The notes: generated by a model from the letters alone, not told the origin. 64,000 nucleotides of DNA from Microcebus murinus (GCF_040939455.1 NC_134111.1:56934501-56998500); one strand, 5' to 3'. Shown: positions 1 through 12,237, numbered from the stretch's first letter. Numbers and translations are program-made.

Positions 1-1960
1 GGTCAAAGCACACAGCAAATGTAACATGCTCAAGAGTAACATGAGAAGAAAATAGCAATTGCTAAGGCTCCCTTGAGAGTTTAGAACACCAGGTCAAGAT
101 GCAAAGCTGGCGACTTCGGTAGGTGTGATATGACTGTCAGGAAATGACCCTGCAAGCCCTGTTGGAGAAATTAATCCCAAAAGTACTACAGTCACAAGAT
201 GACCCAATTACTGAGAAAAAGGTCAGGTATATAAAAGACAATGATGAGAACAGGCCACAAAGACTCAATATCAGCGCAATTGAGATTGTCAGATATTTGA
301 TTGTAAGAATCAAAATCAGAAACTGTTAAGAAAAGAAATGGAAAAAATGCCTTGTTGAATATCAGTGTCCTGACGGTCCTGGGGCGAGATCAGTTCTCCA
401 GGTTGCAAACAAAAGAGGATGTCCCTGTGAACTGTCCATATATCATCACCCCACTGCTAGTGGAGTTGATGTGAAATCAGAGAGGGCAGGTAAAGACGCT
501 CGAGAAGGAGGATGTGTGGAACAAGAGTCTGATGACAAGTTGATTTTGCTTGAACTTTTAATTTATTGCCACTCCTGACTACCTGTTCTCTCCACATTGA
601 TCTTCTTTTAAATGGTCTTTTGCCCTTTTAAAATTGATCTCAAAAAAAGGTTTCTTTGCCAAATATCTCCACTGCTTCTAATGTTACATTTGATGACATT
701 TAAAGTCTTTATATTCTCACTTTCCCGATGAAAGCAATGGCTGACTTTGATTTTATTATAGGGGAAAAAACTGGAAAAGTAACAAAAAACAAACTCATTT
801 GTTGTCTTTAAGTATAGTTGCTAAATTTACTCTATAAAATGTTCATGAAGTACATTCCCCAACTATTTTTAGATAGGTTCTTAATTTCAAAGTTATTAAG
901 TCATTAAAATCACTCTGATTTACACTTAGAAAAAACTTTGAGAGCAGTCTGCATAAAAGTTGTTCAGTCACTCAAATAAATCTTAATATCCATTGGTGAC
1001 TATGAGACTGCAGACCAATTTCATGATTTTCAAATATATAAATGGGTACAAAGTACTTTCAATTTATAGGCAGCTGGCAATCAACCATCCTCCACAGTAG
1101 GGACTGTGGAAAAGATAACAGGCAAGATTGGGCTAGACTGCATTTGCTATTTTGAATTCTTGGGACACCATGTTCACATCAACAAGTGAAATTGATATTG
1201 TACCACCCAGAAAAATTAAGAGAAGACTGACTGCAAAGCATTTTGAAGTGGAATATCCAAATGTCTGTTGAAAGCACACTGAAGCAATCATTACAATCTT
1301 TCTTCTTTCTCTCTCCTCTCACCTCAATGACCCAGATCAGGAGCTCAAATATATACTAGAATAATAAACACATTGATAGCGTGTTGAGATAACTGTAAAA
1401 GGATTCATACCAAATACAAGAGAATTGTGCCTATTTGGGGATGGGAAGGGTAGAAATGGAAATATGCGGAAATAAACAAATACAGGAAAGAAGCCTCTCA
1501 TGGACCAGTGATGAGTATTAACATGCCATGATTTAAGGAGCATGATTAACTCAGTTCTCTATATTTGAGGTTAAGAAAAAGATCAAAAACAATTTTTCTT
1601 TTGAAACCATTCCATGATGATGAATATTGTTGTAATATGTTCCATGACAACTGGCCCATGTAATTCTCAAGTAGCTCCAAGTAGGGCATTCAAGAGCTCA
1701 GTCTGGTTATGAGCAAAAAAAGGAAGAAAACACCCTGTAGGGTTGCTAACTATGGCTCTCAGCTCCTCCCATTTTTACAAAATTAAAAAGAGGAAATATT
1801 TGCTTTTAAAGATTTCTCCTCTTTTGCTTTTTCATATATTTCTTTTCTAAGGCTTTGATGTTTCATCCTGCATCTCTCACTCAAGCCTGCCCTTGAATTA
1901 ATTCACGCTGTTGTTATTGACTGATAAAGATATATTTGTCAGAAAGAAAGAAATAGCCAA
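1..1960. other. Unassigned sequence, no gene seen
   Basis: I recognise no repeat family, exon or RNA gene here. A 61-codon frame at 144-329 has no domain and no support as a gene. The first 550 bases are somewhat richer in G+C than what follows and could be a decayed old repeat or pseudogene, but I cannot name a parent. The remainder is AT-rich unique-looking sequence. Confidence 0.5.
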
Positions 1961-1964
1961 CACA

Positions 1965-2087
1965 GATGTGTTTAATGTAGGTGCACATCAGAAACACCAA
2001 GAGAACTTTTACCAAAATCCATATGCCAAGGCCTGTAGTCTCTGATTCAGTAAATTTGGCATTTGTGTAATTAGTAGAATAGGACAA
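1965..2087 (+). mobile_element. hAT-Charlie-type DNA transposon fragment (MER5/MER20-like)
   Basis: The segment has the word order of this non-autonomous group: a GTGCACATCAGAAACACC block near the left end, a middle resembling the family's purine/pyrimidine core, and CTGATTCAGTAAATTTGGCA toward the right. Terminal inverted repeats are not preserved, so the exact subfamily and ends are uncertain. Confidence 0.45.
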
Positions 2088-2324
2088 AAAGAAATAGAAG
2101 TGTTTCTTGGAATGCCAAGAAACTTATGTGTTCAGCAGTTCTGAGCATTTATCCAATAGCGTCTTCCCACTTCAAAGTCCCACTACAGCTCTAAAGACTT
2201 GTAAGCCATTTGCCTACAAGAAACAGGGGACCAGTACTACTTCCTCCGGCACCACTCACCTGCTGCACCGCCTAACAAATGCTCCCACCATCATGTGGAA
2301 GAAAGTGACAGCTCTGACAGTCAC

Positions 2325-2440
2325 TTGATAGTTGAGTGATCTTGAGAAACCAGTCACCTGTCTGGGCATCAAATTCCTCTTTTGTAAAGGGAGGAGAATG
2401 AACTATATGACCTCTAAAATTCCTCCCTGTTCTAAAATTC
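2325..2440 (+). repeat. MIR3-like SINE fragment
   Basis: It contains the MIR core order: a GAGTGATCTTGAGAAACCAG block (the usual 'gtgaccttgggcaag' region), then ATCAAATTCCTCTTTTGTAAA. It ends in the MIR3-specific tail, ATGACCTCTAAAATTCCTCC followed by TTCTAAAATTCC. The divergence is high, as expected for this pre-eutherian family. Confidence 0.6.
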
Positions 2441-3784
2441 CAAAGGTGTATACAGCTTTACTTTGTTTGGTTTTTATTTGCTTTTCTTATACATGGAAAT
2501 TATAATGTACCCCTATTTATGCTGTAGTTTATCTGCAACATTTTATTGCCTTGGGAAAATGAGCTGTTCTGATCCTTCTGATCTATAGCCCTTCCTTCAC
2601 AGAGAACCGAACAAGTGCTGCTGTCAGTTCTGGGTTTGCATAGAGAATATTCCCTCTCATCTCACTTAGTGATTGAGTGGGAGGCAGCAGGCAATATTTC
2701 AAAACGCAAACTGACATTTAATTATACAAAAATCTCCTTCCGTGATCACTTCTCTTGCCAGGCTGATTCTGATCTACACGAACATTTTTCCTTTTTTGTT
2801 GACTCCTGGTTTTCCGGTTCTTACGAGAACAATCAGAAATGAGCCCTAAACACTGGATGTATATATAGCCTTGCTACTTCTTTCTACCTAACACAATCTT
2901 TAGGTGACACTATCATTTGCAAAAGCATGTTTCTTTCTGAGATTTATCTGAATCCCAGATATCTGTACTGACATCTTCAAAACGTGGTTGTTTTCCAAGA
3001 TCTATATCAAAAATAGAGTATTTATTTGCACAAGTGTCACTTAAAAGTGTATGTGGAGATTCTGGCAGAAAGTGCACAGAAATGGGCCATTCTGTTTTAG
3101 CTAATTAAACATGCTGAAATGATTCAGCATGCAGATAAGCCAAGGCCAGGATTACAGTATGTACTTGTCTCAGGTGTGAAATTTAAGGAGGCACCAAATA
3201 TCTCAGTAACCAAGATAAATAATATTTTAATGCAATCTTTTAGACAGTAACAGTGCTGTGGCAAGCCATATTGGAACCTGACACAAAAGGAAAAATCATA
3301 ATACTGAGCCTGTCTTTATTTAAAATTTTGATATTTTATTCATTGTGGATTTTTCCATGAATTTTATTTTCTAAAAATATTGAAATAAAATATCATTTAT
3401 CTTGATTATTGAACTTTTGACATTCCCTAAGTTGCGCACCTACGACAAGTCCCTTTTTCACCTCACCTTTGCCGCAGCCCTGGGACAACCCCACATTCTG
3501 TTATAAGCCACATATGAACATTACTGTATCTTATTTTTAATAAAGAGGGACCCTTCACAACAACTCTAATTATTTTAGTATAGTTATCATTTGTGTTTAT
3601 GCCTTTTCTGAGTGGCTGATACCATTTTAATAATTTATTCCAAGCAGTGACTAGAGAAATAGACAATTTTCTTTTTACATAAAAGAGTAATGAAACTCTG
3701 AAAGGTGAAAATAACTTGGCAAAGGACATAACACAGTACCTTAAAACTCTGAAGCTTTATGTATATTGTCTTCTTAAATGAGGT
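2441..3784. other. Unassigned AT-rich sequence
   Basis: I see no gene or named repeat. A 75-codon frame (2615-2842) and two minus-strand frames between 3463 and 3898 have no recognisable domain. The stretch at 2580-2870 is less AT-rich than its surroundings and looks unique. Confidence 0.45.
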
Positions 3785-3855
3785 AAAGGGAAGAAAAAAA
3801 AAATAAAGGAAAGAGAGAGGAAGGATGAAAGGAGAAAAGGAGGAAGAACATGAAT
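3785..3855 (+). repeat. Low-complexity purine tract
   Basis: This is a run of almost only A and G on the plus strand (GAAAGAGAGAGGAAGGATGA and similar), with an interior A10 stretch. The poly-pyrimidine complement explains the Phe/Ser-rich open frame seen on the minus strand, which is not a gene. Confidence 0.75.
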
Positions 3856-3865
3856 ACATATCCCA

Positions 3866-4042
3866 GAAATTTTCAAATTCAGTTTGCATAAGACTCATCT
3901 GGTAAATTGGCTTATAATGTAGATTCTCAGGCAGATATCTGCAGCTTTGAATTAAACAGGCCTAGAGTAACACCCAGAATCTTCATTTTAGATGACTCTG
4001 ACACAGGTTTTCTAGGGACTACATGTTGAGAATCATTGAGAA
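3866..4042 (+). mobile_element. hAT-Charlie non-autonomous element (MER20/MER3-like)
   Basis: The left part carries GCATAAGACTCATCTGGTAA followed by ATGTAGATTCTCAGGCAG. The right part carries CCCAGAATCTTCATTTTA and ends near GTTGAGAATCATTG. This is the order of the MER20/MER3/MER58 group (…AATCACCTGG… AGATTCTCAGGC … GAGAACCACTG). The subfamily is not resolved. Confidence 0.55.
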
Positions 4043-4084
4043 GCAGCACCCATTCTGGCAGAAACGGGGCTATGTATCTATTAA

Positions 4085-4285
4085 CATTCATAGAATATAT
4101 TCTCTCATAAACCCTCTCAATAACCTTAAAGGTTAGAATTAATTCCCTTTTCTTTACATGAGGAGAAATATCCCAAGATGATAAGGAAATTGCAAATTCA
4201 CATGATGATCAGAAAAACCAGAATTCAACCCAGATCCATCTAACTCCCAATCTCTGGCTGTTTCCACTATACTCTATGACTTCTA
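4085..4285 (-). repeat. MIR SINE, minus orientation
   Basis: Read on the plus strand it shows the reversed MIR signature: CTCTCAATAACCTTAAAGGT, a 'ttaattcccttttctttacatgagg' type block, then AATTCAACCCAGATCCATCT, where the consensus has 'gattcgaacccaggtctgt'. It ends in an 'actatactc' type terminus. Confidence 0.7.
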
Positions 4286-4655
4286 TGGGAAAAGAAAGGA
4301 ATGCATTTATTTGCTCAGTGAGTGCTACCACTTAGCAGGGACACCAGACTGTATCAAGGAATCTGGCTATGGCTAGAAGTGTTAGTGGGCAACAGCTGTC
4401 ATGGCAGATGGCTGGGGCAGATGTCAGCAGTGTGTACAGGTGAAAAGAAGAGGTAGCAGAATGCTGGAGTAGGGATGAGGCAGAAAAATTCAAGAGGTAG
4501 GAAGAAAGTAATATTTTGCATATGCCATGGCTTTACACTTTAAAATTCAAAATGAGAAGTGCAACCATTATATCAATGCTAGCTATTATATGAGCAAATG
4601 ACATATTTATAGATATGACAATAATTTAGTTTGATGAGGAAGGAACAAAATTTTG
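4286..4655. other. Unassigned sequence
   Basis: I see no gene, named repeat or RNA. The 4380-4500 part is relatively purine- and G-rich (CATGGCAGATGGCTGGGGCA), like an old decayed repeat, but I cannot assign it. Confidence 0.4.
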
Positions 4656-4659
4656 GATT

Positions 4660-5085
4660 GAGCCTGTTTTCTAGTTTAAGCCTACATCTCTGGATTTATC
4701 TCTATTCTGCCTTTTTGTGTTGACTCCTTCTGTCTTTGATCCTTAATTCAAGCTGTTCTTACTGGGCCAGTCTTCTGTTTTTATCATCTTAAATCAGAAT
4801 AAACTTGAAATCCATCTCCCTCAGGGAAATCACTCTGGTTAACTAAACATCATCCTCCACTTGACACCTTATCATCATACCGTCCAATCTTCACCTGTGT
4901 TTTCCCATTTACTATAGAGGTTACTTATTATTTATGCACCTATGCCTGGCTTGTTTGATCTATTTGTGTGTCTGGATCATATCTAATTTGTAAACAGATT
5001 ATCAGCTTCTGGGGTGTCTAAATATTCTAAAACTTAATTATACACACTCTACAACCTAATAAAATGCTGTGTAACATGAAAAGGT
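4660..5085 (+). repeat. Possible L2 LINE 3' region
   Basis: The pyrimidine-rich layout with successive short 'ctcc/cttc' words, followed by a 'tttgtttgatctatttgtgtgtctgg' type block and ACTCTACAACCTAATAAAAT, is similar in style to L2 3' ends. Direct matches are weak. It could instead be another old LINE. Confidence 0.3.
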
Positions 5086-5379
5086 TAAAAGAGCACTTAT
5101 TGAAGAAAATAATAGCCATAATTTTGTAGGTCAATAATTCTGAAATGCTACCACTCACCTGTCACTTAGTTGAGGTTTTCTTCCTAAAAGAATACATTTA
5201 CTGACTTCTTATATTAATAACTATTGGATTCTTGCTATTTCTCTGGATCTGATTGGAAGTAGATACAAAGGAGGGAAGTATAAGATAAGGTCTTGAGAAG
5301 CTTAAAATGTTATTGGGAAAATAATCAACACACATTTGTGCATAATTTTAGGTCTAGTAACTTTGAATCTGCCATCATA

Positions 5380-5990
5380 ATAAAGGAAAGAGGGATCAAG
5401 GTGACTTCAGGAGTCATCCTGGATATGATGGGAACATAGCTGGGCAGGATCTGATTGAGTATAAAGGAGAAGATATCAGTTCTAAAACACAGAGAGAGAT
5501 GAAGGGTAGAGATACATCCAGGGGTGTCATTAGCCTAAAGACAGAACTTGAAATCAAGAGAGCATGTAATGGAGGGGAGTTTAGAAAGAAAATCAATGAG
5601 AAAATAATGAATGGGAGAGAATATTTATAAGTCTCACTTAAAAATGCTTTCTAGAGAGAAGAAACTTGAACAACTTGGAAGAAATAATATAAAGAGCCTG
5701 TGATTAAAGAAGCTAAAAACAAAAGAGGGGTGACTATGGGAGTGAGTGCCCAGAAGAAGGAGGTGGGGAAGGGGATGCCAAATATAGTGAGTGAGAAAGA
5801 TTTAGAGAGAAGAAAAATCTTTCAGGGGAAGAAAAGCATGAAGATACCGATGCAGGGAACTGTTGAGAAAAGTTGGAGGTATAGAAAGGAACTCACCCCA
5901 GAAGGTTTCCATCATTTTCATTATGTCGGGGTGAGATCAGCTCCTGAATGCAAAAAGGGAGCCAGGTGATAAAAATTCCTGGTCAACTGT
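5380..5990 (-). repeat. Ancient interspersed repeat, family not named
   Basis: The block GGGTAGAGATACATCCAGGG, followed by a 'tcattagcctaaag' and 'acttgaaatcaagag' order, matches a purine-rich unit I have seen repeated in mammalian introns. It continues through GGAGTGAGTGCCCAGAAGAA. I cannot give it a family name with confidence. An 89-codon frame inside it (5700-5969) is a by-product of the purine richness. Confidence 0.35.
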
Positions 5991-7730
5991 GGTGGTGAGT
6001 TTTACAGGGTGTCAGTGTTGTCTTCATTATCTATGGTTGCACCATGGGATGTGTATTATAAATTATTCATATATAATGAGATTTCAGATCTGATATAAAG
6101 AAATAGCCACAGCTTTTGCTTCTCCCTCAAGATCACAAAGTATAATTAATATAAAGTCTAGATTTATTTAAAGATCTAGAAGGAAATCTCAGTTTTCATT
6201 CTTTCACAATTTTTAATATATTAGGAGTTTTAAAAAACTTGAAATTTTTTTGCAAATTTGGATTATGTTATTATAGAGTGTTTTGAAATGAAGAAGCAGT
6301 GGTGTCAGTGACTTGGGTTGACAGGGTTTAATAAGTGACACACAAATTTTATAAATAATTAATATCAGAGAACTAACATTAAATTCTTGTTCAGAGTGAC
6401 CATATTTTAAATCATGGAGCAATCCCCAGTTTAACTAAATCTCTCTAGAACTTTCCATATATCTGGAATCTGTTCAACAACTATACAGTAAGAAGTATCT
6501 GCAGGCATAAAGATTATTTTTGCATTTATGCTAAAGAACAGACTACTATAGACCATGTCAATTTATTTCCCTCTCTTATCCATGAGGCAAACCATGGAGA
6601 GTTTAACTTGATTATCCTTACTAGGGGTGTAGGGAAATCCACCCACAAAAAAGGGGAAAAATAACTAATTTTAAGTTGGAAGGGCATATACTCTTATACC
6701 AATCTTGGGGAAATCTGCAACAAATTTCGAAATAATCTTGGGCCAACTAGGAATTGAACTTCTTGTATTTTTTTTACCTTCCTTAAAGGATTGCTTCATT
6801 ATGTTTTATATTTATTATTTATTTCAGGAAAAGTGTCCAAGTTGCCACCATTTCAATGAAGTGAGAGATAAAAGATACATGGATCAATCGAGGCTTCTCA
6901 AATCTCTACAGTTTAATGTGTTTGGAGTCAGTCATCAAATCTCTTGAAGCACAAAAATGTATTTTAGTCATCCTCCTGGGCTGCTACTTTACCAATAAAG
7001 CTTCAATTATCACAAATTATAGTTGCTCCAAGAAGGAGCACTTTACAAAAGATTTTATTAACTAGAGGTTTTTAATTGACTTACCTGGAGATGAATTATG
7101 CAACATATTCTGACAGTCCACAGTCACCTTTTAAAAGATATTATAAGCTCCCCTGGATCTTAGATGAGGAAGCTGTCCCTTTGGGGCAACTTCAGCATTT
7201 TATCCAAGGGATATTTTCATTTCTTAGTACTGAAAATGCCCTTTCTTACTGGCAGTAGGTTTTCCCCTCCTTTGTGCACATGCATGATAATGAGAAGGTC
7301 TCACATTAAGATGCACCATTCTAGCCCTGCCTAATGTTAGCACTCCATTTGAATACACACTATATTAGGGAAAGCTGCCTTGGAACGATTGATCAAGAAG
7401 AATGTTAAAACCAAAATTGTGCTTCTCCCCTCCCCATCTTGTGGGGAAGGGGAACAGCTTGCCTCATTAAAGATTCAGATAGTGACTAGTATTGCCTTGG
7501 AGCAGGATGACTAGTTTTAGAGACTCTTAGTTAGCCAAAACACAAATTACGATCTCCCCAAAAAGACTTGAGTCTGGGCAAAGAGTGCTGATCAAGAAAA
7601 TGGAAAAGATAAATATATAACAGCAGACACTGTCACTCAAAAATCTCTGCTCCTCTGAACTGTTCGGGCTGAACAGAGCAGGTGGGAGCGCACAGCACCG
7701 AAAGCCAAAGGGCAGCGCTGCAAGACTGGC
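5991..7730. other. Unassigned AT-rich sequence
   Basis: I see no exon, RNA gene or confidently named repeat. A G+C-rich patch at about 7650-7740 (CGGGCTGAACAGAGCAGGTG) stands out in an AT-rich background. Frames of 60-81 codons here have no domains. Confidence 0.45.
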
Positions 7731-7734
7731 TCCA

Positions 7735-7905
7735 TCCTCTGCTAGCTGCGTCTTGGTTCAAGATATTTAATCTCTCAGCATGATCTGAAAAGTGAAGACA
7801 GTAGAATTTCTTCACAGGATTCTGGTAAATTTGAAGCAAGATAATACATATAAAGTAACTAGAACAACTGTCTGGCACATACTTGATATTTAAGAAATGT
7901 TAACT
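7735..7905 (+). repeat. MIR SINE, plus orientation
   Basis: It has the MIR order: GTCTTGGTTCAAGATATTTA (the 'gggcaagttacttaacctctct' zone), CATGATCTGAAAAGTGAAGA, CACAGGATTCTGGTAAATTT and the diagnostic CTGTCTGGCACATACTTGAT tail. Confidence 0.75.
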
Positions 7906-8049
7906 ACATCTTAATATGAATGTGCTTTTGGGAATGGGGTTTAAAAAAAACCCTAAGCAGAGATTCCTCTTAATATAATAACTATGTCACTGAAACAATT
8001 ACTTATCTCCACAATACAATCTCTGAGATCCATCTTAAGTGACGCTTCT

Positions 8050-9965
8050 TTTTAAAATCTTACCATAAAAAAATTTAGAGCATATGCAAAAGAAGAGAAT
8101 ATAGTGCAGTTCATTCCCAATTTTGACAAATTATCATCTTGTGTTTCACCTTCTTCCTGCCACCTCTCCTCTCTCTAGATTATTTTGAAGAAAATCCCAG
8201 AAATAATATCACTTTATCCATAAATATTTTAGTATGTCTCTAAAAGATGTATTTAAAAAAAAACATAACTACATAAAACTGTCAGCATACTTTTAAAATT
8301 AACAATAATTCCTTACTATCATCAAATATCCAGTCAGTGTTTAAACTTCTCCGGTTTTCTTATACATGTTTTTCCCCCAACTGTTTGTTCGTGGACTCAA
8401 GACCTGAATAATGCCGAAATGTTGAAATCGGTTGATATGTCTTTTAAGACTGTTTTATTCTACAGTTCCTCTTCACCTCTTTTTGTCCCTTGAAATTTAT
8501 TTGTGGGAGGAACCAGGTTGTGGGTACATCAAAATTCTCCACAGGCTAGATTTTGTTGATTGCATCCCTACTGTGTCTTTTAGTGCATAATTTTGTTTTT
8601 CTTTTCATTCTGAAAAATGGTAGTCAGATCTAGAGGCTTGATCAAAACTGAGATCTAGCCTATGCTCCAGAACTTCCATCAGGAAGCACAGGATACCTTC
8701 TCGTCTCTCTTTTTGCAACATTAGCAGCTGCTTAGTGGTCATTACCTCACTCCCTTATTCCAAAATGGTGATATTCTAATTCTATCATTCACTCTTTGTT
8801 GATTAGCTAACATACTCCTATAAAAAGAAAACTCTCTCATCAATTCTTGATTATCCTGAGGTACAGTTCATATAGAAAAGGCAGGAGGAAATCCGTTTCA
8901 TTTTTTTCCCTGTATTTATTTCAAAGTACTGAGTTGGGTCACTAGAATCCTCCAGAGGTGGCCTTTTAAAAAAAGTTATCATTATAAACTTGTATATTTT
9001 AACATATGTGATGTGTTTCAATCTATTACAGATACTATTCTAATTGATGATCAAATACCTTTGGTAAGTAAGAGCATGTTCAAATTGATACCTGAGTCCT
9101 TTTGTCAGACACCTAGTAGCCTCCACGTTCCTTGCTGTCTAACTCTTCTTTCATTCCTGCCCCCACCCTAGAATCAACCATTTCTCCAAGGACCCTAGTT
9201 CCTTTAAGGGGGAAACGTCCTTTAGACACCACAGTTTGGTGGCTAGGGCTGCTCACTGTTACTCAATTACTCATTGTTTCTAGGCCTTTTCAGTAGACTG
9301 AACTAGGAAATACTTTTTAAGAAAATACATGACAAGTTTATACTCATACTGTAATTCAAATTCAGGTCTACAAATTTTCTATTAACCTCATTCATCTTCA
9401 CTGATCTTCATGTTTATCTTCCTTCTCCAATGCCCAAAATTCCAGTTCTCAAGGACAGCAACATAACTACTCATTTGCTTTATCTCACAATACTAGTGTC
9501 AGGATCACAATATGATTACTAACCCCAATAATATACTCACTGTAAATAATTTCAATTCTTTTCATATTTTTGTTGTTGTTGTCCTTAGTGTATATACTCC
9601 TAGTCAAATCACTGTGGTTGAAAGCTCTAAGAAGTTCTTTTCTATGTGGTTATGCTACCAATGTGTTACATAGTTAGGTTACTTGTTTCACTTTGCTTTT
9701 GATTTTATGGAAGGCTTTTTACATTTAATCTTGTTTTATAATTATTTAAAATACTTATGTTGTTTCAAAATCATATCTACAAAAAAAAGGTATATTCAGG
9801 GAATTCTAATTTGTTTACTTGTCCCTCCCTTCCTCTATAATAATCATATTTTATATTTAATGGTTTAGCCATTTTGTTTTCAATATAAGCAAATACACCC
9901 CCAACTCAGATGATTGATAAGTATACTATACATACATTTATTCGTCTTGCTTATTTCTGTATTGT
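8050..9965 (-). mobile_element. L1M LINE, 3' UTR and adjoining 3' region, antisense
   Basis: This is a long, co-linear match to the antisense 3' end of an ancient L1M. Landmarks in order are AAAATCCCAGAAATAATATC, TTAACAATAATTCCTTACTA, GTTGATATGTCTTTTAAGAC, GATTGCATCCCTACTGTGTC, TCAGATCTAGAGGCTTGATC, ATGGTGATATTCTAATTCTA, ACCATTTCTCCAAGGACCCT and TTTCTAGGCCTTTTCAGTAG. The element's 3' end lies on the left and more 5' sequence on the right. It has no poly(A) tail or target duplication that I can define, and no intact ORF. Short plus-strand frames at 9683-10140 are not genes. Confidence 0.85.
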
Positions 9966-9967
9966 AC

Positions 9968-10066
9968 AACTCTCCTCAATTATTATACTGAATTATATAC
10001 TAATAATTATACAATTACATAATTATATACAATTATATAATTATTACACAATTATTATAATGATTC
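9968..10066. repeat. AT-rich low-complexity tract
   Basis: This is nearly pure A/T with repeated ATTATA and AATTATAT words, forming several short overlapping inverted repeats. It abuts the right end of the L1M fragment. The 76-codon frame spanning it (Ile/Tyr-rich) is a composition artefact. Confidence 0.75.
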
Positions 10067-10419
10067 AGCAATGTAGTATGATGAAGGTGTCCTATGTTTC
10101 AACAATTAGTTTTAAAAGCATACATCAGGCCCTCATTTAACAAGTGTCAGTGTTAAAAGGGACCGATCACTGTCTATTTCTCTTAAAAGTTGGCTGTGTC
10201 TGACAGAGTCAGTGTTGTATTCCTTTACATGAAAACCTGCCCCAAAAAATTAGTATATGAATTCTCTTCTCCTCTTTAGGCATTTGCAAGAACAAATATC
10301 CCATTAATTAAAATTTTGAAAATTTGCACATGAAGAGCTCTAGAATGCATGTAAGTTACTTTTCTTTTTACCAGTCTCTTGCTTGTAGAAATTTATAACA
10401 GGAATTTTACAACAGAAAA

Positions 10420-10645
10420 ATGTGAAGTCAGAGAACTGAATAAAAATCTTAGCTAAGCTATTAACTAGCAGAATGACTATAGGCAAGTCATTTCACTTTT
10501 AGAACTTAAATTTCCTCATCAGTTAACTGGTGATAATACTACCAATGCCTGAATATTGTTATGAGAAAAAAAAATAATAATTATTTGAAAGCAACATATA
10601 AACCCCAAAGCACTCTGCAAATGTAAAGCATAATAAACAGGGAAT
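10420..10645 (+). repeat. MIR SINE, plus orientation
   Basis: It contains the core GACTATAGGCAAGTCATTTC, followed by AAATTTCCTCATCAGTTAAC (the 'cctcatctgtaaaatgggg' region) and GATAATACTACCAATGCCTG. It ends in AAGCACTCTGCAAATGTAAA. The ordered match across about 220 bases makes the assignment firm. Confidence 0.8.
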
Positions 10646-10649
10646 TAAA

Positions 10650-11560
10650 TGGCTGGTTTGCTAAAATGCAATCTTAAAGCTTTAATTTGTTTGTTTAAAA
10701 TGATGACAACATCGACTATGAATGAGAGCTTTGCAATCAACCTAGTTGCAGTCTGGAAACTGAGTATTTGCTTGAACAGAACTCAGTTATAAATATCTGT
10801 CTTTGGATTTGACATTCAATTCTGAGATGAATCGAACATGCTTCAGAATTTTAATCTGACATCCAAGAGCTAAAACTCTGAAAGCAGATAAAACATTTTG
10901 GGAAAAAAAGGCAACCTGCTAATCTCAAGTGACTTTTAATTCTAACTCTGATTATTCAATATAGAAAATACATCTCCAGATAAAAGCCCATTTCTGAAAA
11001 TTCAGATCCAAAGCTTTTACATAATCTAAGTTGGAGAGAAAATGTATCTATATTTTATGTTAGGGGAAAATAAAACACTAAAATTAATCATTTTTTTCTC
11101 TTGAAACTTTTTATACAGCTATAAACTGTGTTAAAGAAAGAATATTATACTACATAACCTTTGAATGTGATTCTGCAAATAATAAAGCAATATGAATAAG
11201 AGATTTACAACACTGCATTAAAAATCATCTCTTCATAGTTGCCTTTTTTGGACATTACAAATCATAGCCATTAAAATTACTCATTCTTGCCAATGAACTC
11301 TGAATATGATTTTTGTTTGTAATCAAAGCTGAAGAAATATTCCTCTCTGCTTTTAAACAGAAATTTGCTTTAGAGTTTGCACATTGAAGGGTTATATTTA
11401 TATATAAAACCTCACATGTAAAAATCAAAAATAATACTGTGTATAGACTTCTTTTTTAGTCCTAAACTTTGCTGTTTCCTGTTATTTTCCTCTTTCTAAT
11501 TAAATCCTGCATGCTGCCATAGTTATATGTCTAAGCTACCCGTCATGAATGCTTACCAAG
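10650..11560. other. Unique AT-rich block, possible conserved non-coding sequence
   Basis: I see no repeat family across about 900 bases. It contains motifs often found in developmental enhancers: an ATCAAAG (TCF/LEF-type) word at 11322-11328, several ATTAA and TAATTT words and AATAAAGCAATATGAATAAG near 11180. This is composition plus motif evidence only; conservation has not been tested. Confidence 0.3.
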
Positions 11561-11594
11561 TGAGCTTAGTTATGCAGAGAAGTTTAGTTATAAA

Positions 11595-11958
11595 AAGTTT
11601 CAAACACACACAGAAGCAAAGACAATAGGTCAGTCAGCCTCCACATATCCAACACTCATATTTAACAATATCAAGAACTTGCCACATTTACATCATCTTC
11701 CCTTTATTGCTTTGCTGAAGCCTTTTAAAGCAAAACTCAAACTTTAGGCACACTTTGGCATACATCTCTAAAAAGGATAGACATTTTGTTATATAACATC
11801 AGTGGTATTTCCACCATACTAAAATTGCCAGTGGTTCCTTGGTTTTAACTGTTTCTCAGTTCATAACCAAAGTTGCCTAATTACTTCAAAATAGTCACCT
11901 CATAGTCGGTATATTCAAATTAGGATCCAAACAAAGCCCACACATTTCATTTGGAATC
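11595..11958 (-). mobile_element. L1M 3' region fragment, antisense
   Basis: The order is ATTTAACAATATCAAGAACT, TTTGCTGAAGCCTTTTAAAG and TTCAAATTAGGATCCAAACA followed by AAGCCCACACATTTCATTTGG. It corresponds to the same antisense L1M 3' UTR zone as the larger fragment at 8.05-9.97 kb, so the two are paralogous copies of one family rather than parts of one insertion. Confidence 0.7.
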
Positions 11959-11964
11959 CATTCC

Positions 11965-12065
11965 TTTCTTTTAATACACATTTCTTGAGTGCCTATTTCT
12001 TGCTAGGTGCTTTTGTATTTATTACCTAATTTAACCTCAAAATCTCAGGAGGTAATGTGGCAGAT
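11965..12065 (-). repeat. MIR or L2 3' terminal fragment
   Basis: ACATTTCTTGAGTGCCTATT, followed by TTGCTAGGTGCTTTTGTATT and then ACCTAATTTAACCTCAAAAT, is the reversed 3' tail shared by MIR and L2. It is too short to choose between them. Confidence 0.55.
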
Positions 12066-12150
12066 ACAGGTTCTTGTCTACCAGCACTTATGCTTTCTCC
12101 TCCAAGTACGGAGTTGTTGCTGGGAAGTAGCTGCCCACAGAGGCCTTCCC

Positions 12151-12208
12151 AAGAAGTGATTATCGTGAAAATTCTCTGTGGAAAAAAAAAAAAAAAGAAG
12201 TGATAATC
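12151..12208 (+). mobile_element. Very short poly(A)-tailed insertion flanked by target duplication
   Basis: Two copies of AAGAAGTGAT(T/A)ATC (12151-12164 and 12195-12208, 13 of 14 identical) flank a 17-base body plus a run of about 15 A. This is the layout of target-primed reverse transcription: direct repeat, body, A-tail, direct repeat. The source RNA cannot be named because the body is too short. A chance repeat is possible but less likely given the tail position. Confidence 0.55.
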
Positions 12209-12237
12209 TGAGCCACACAGGTCAAGTTTGGTCTAAA

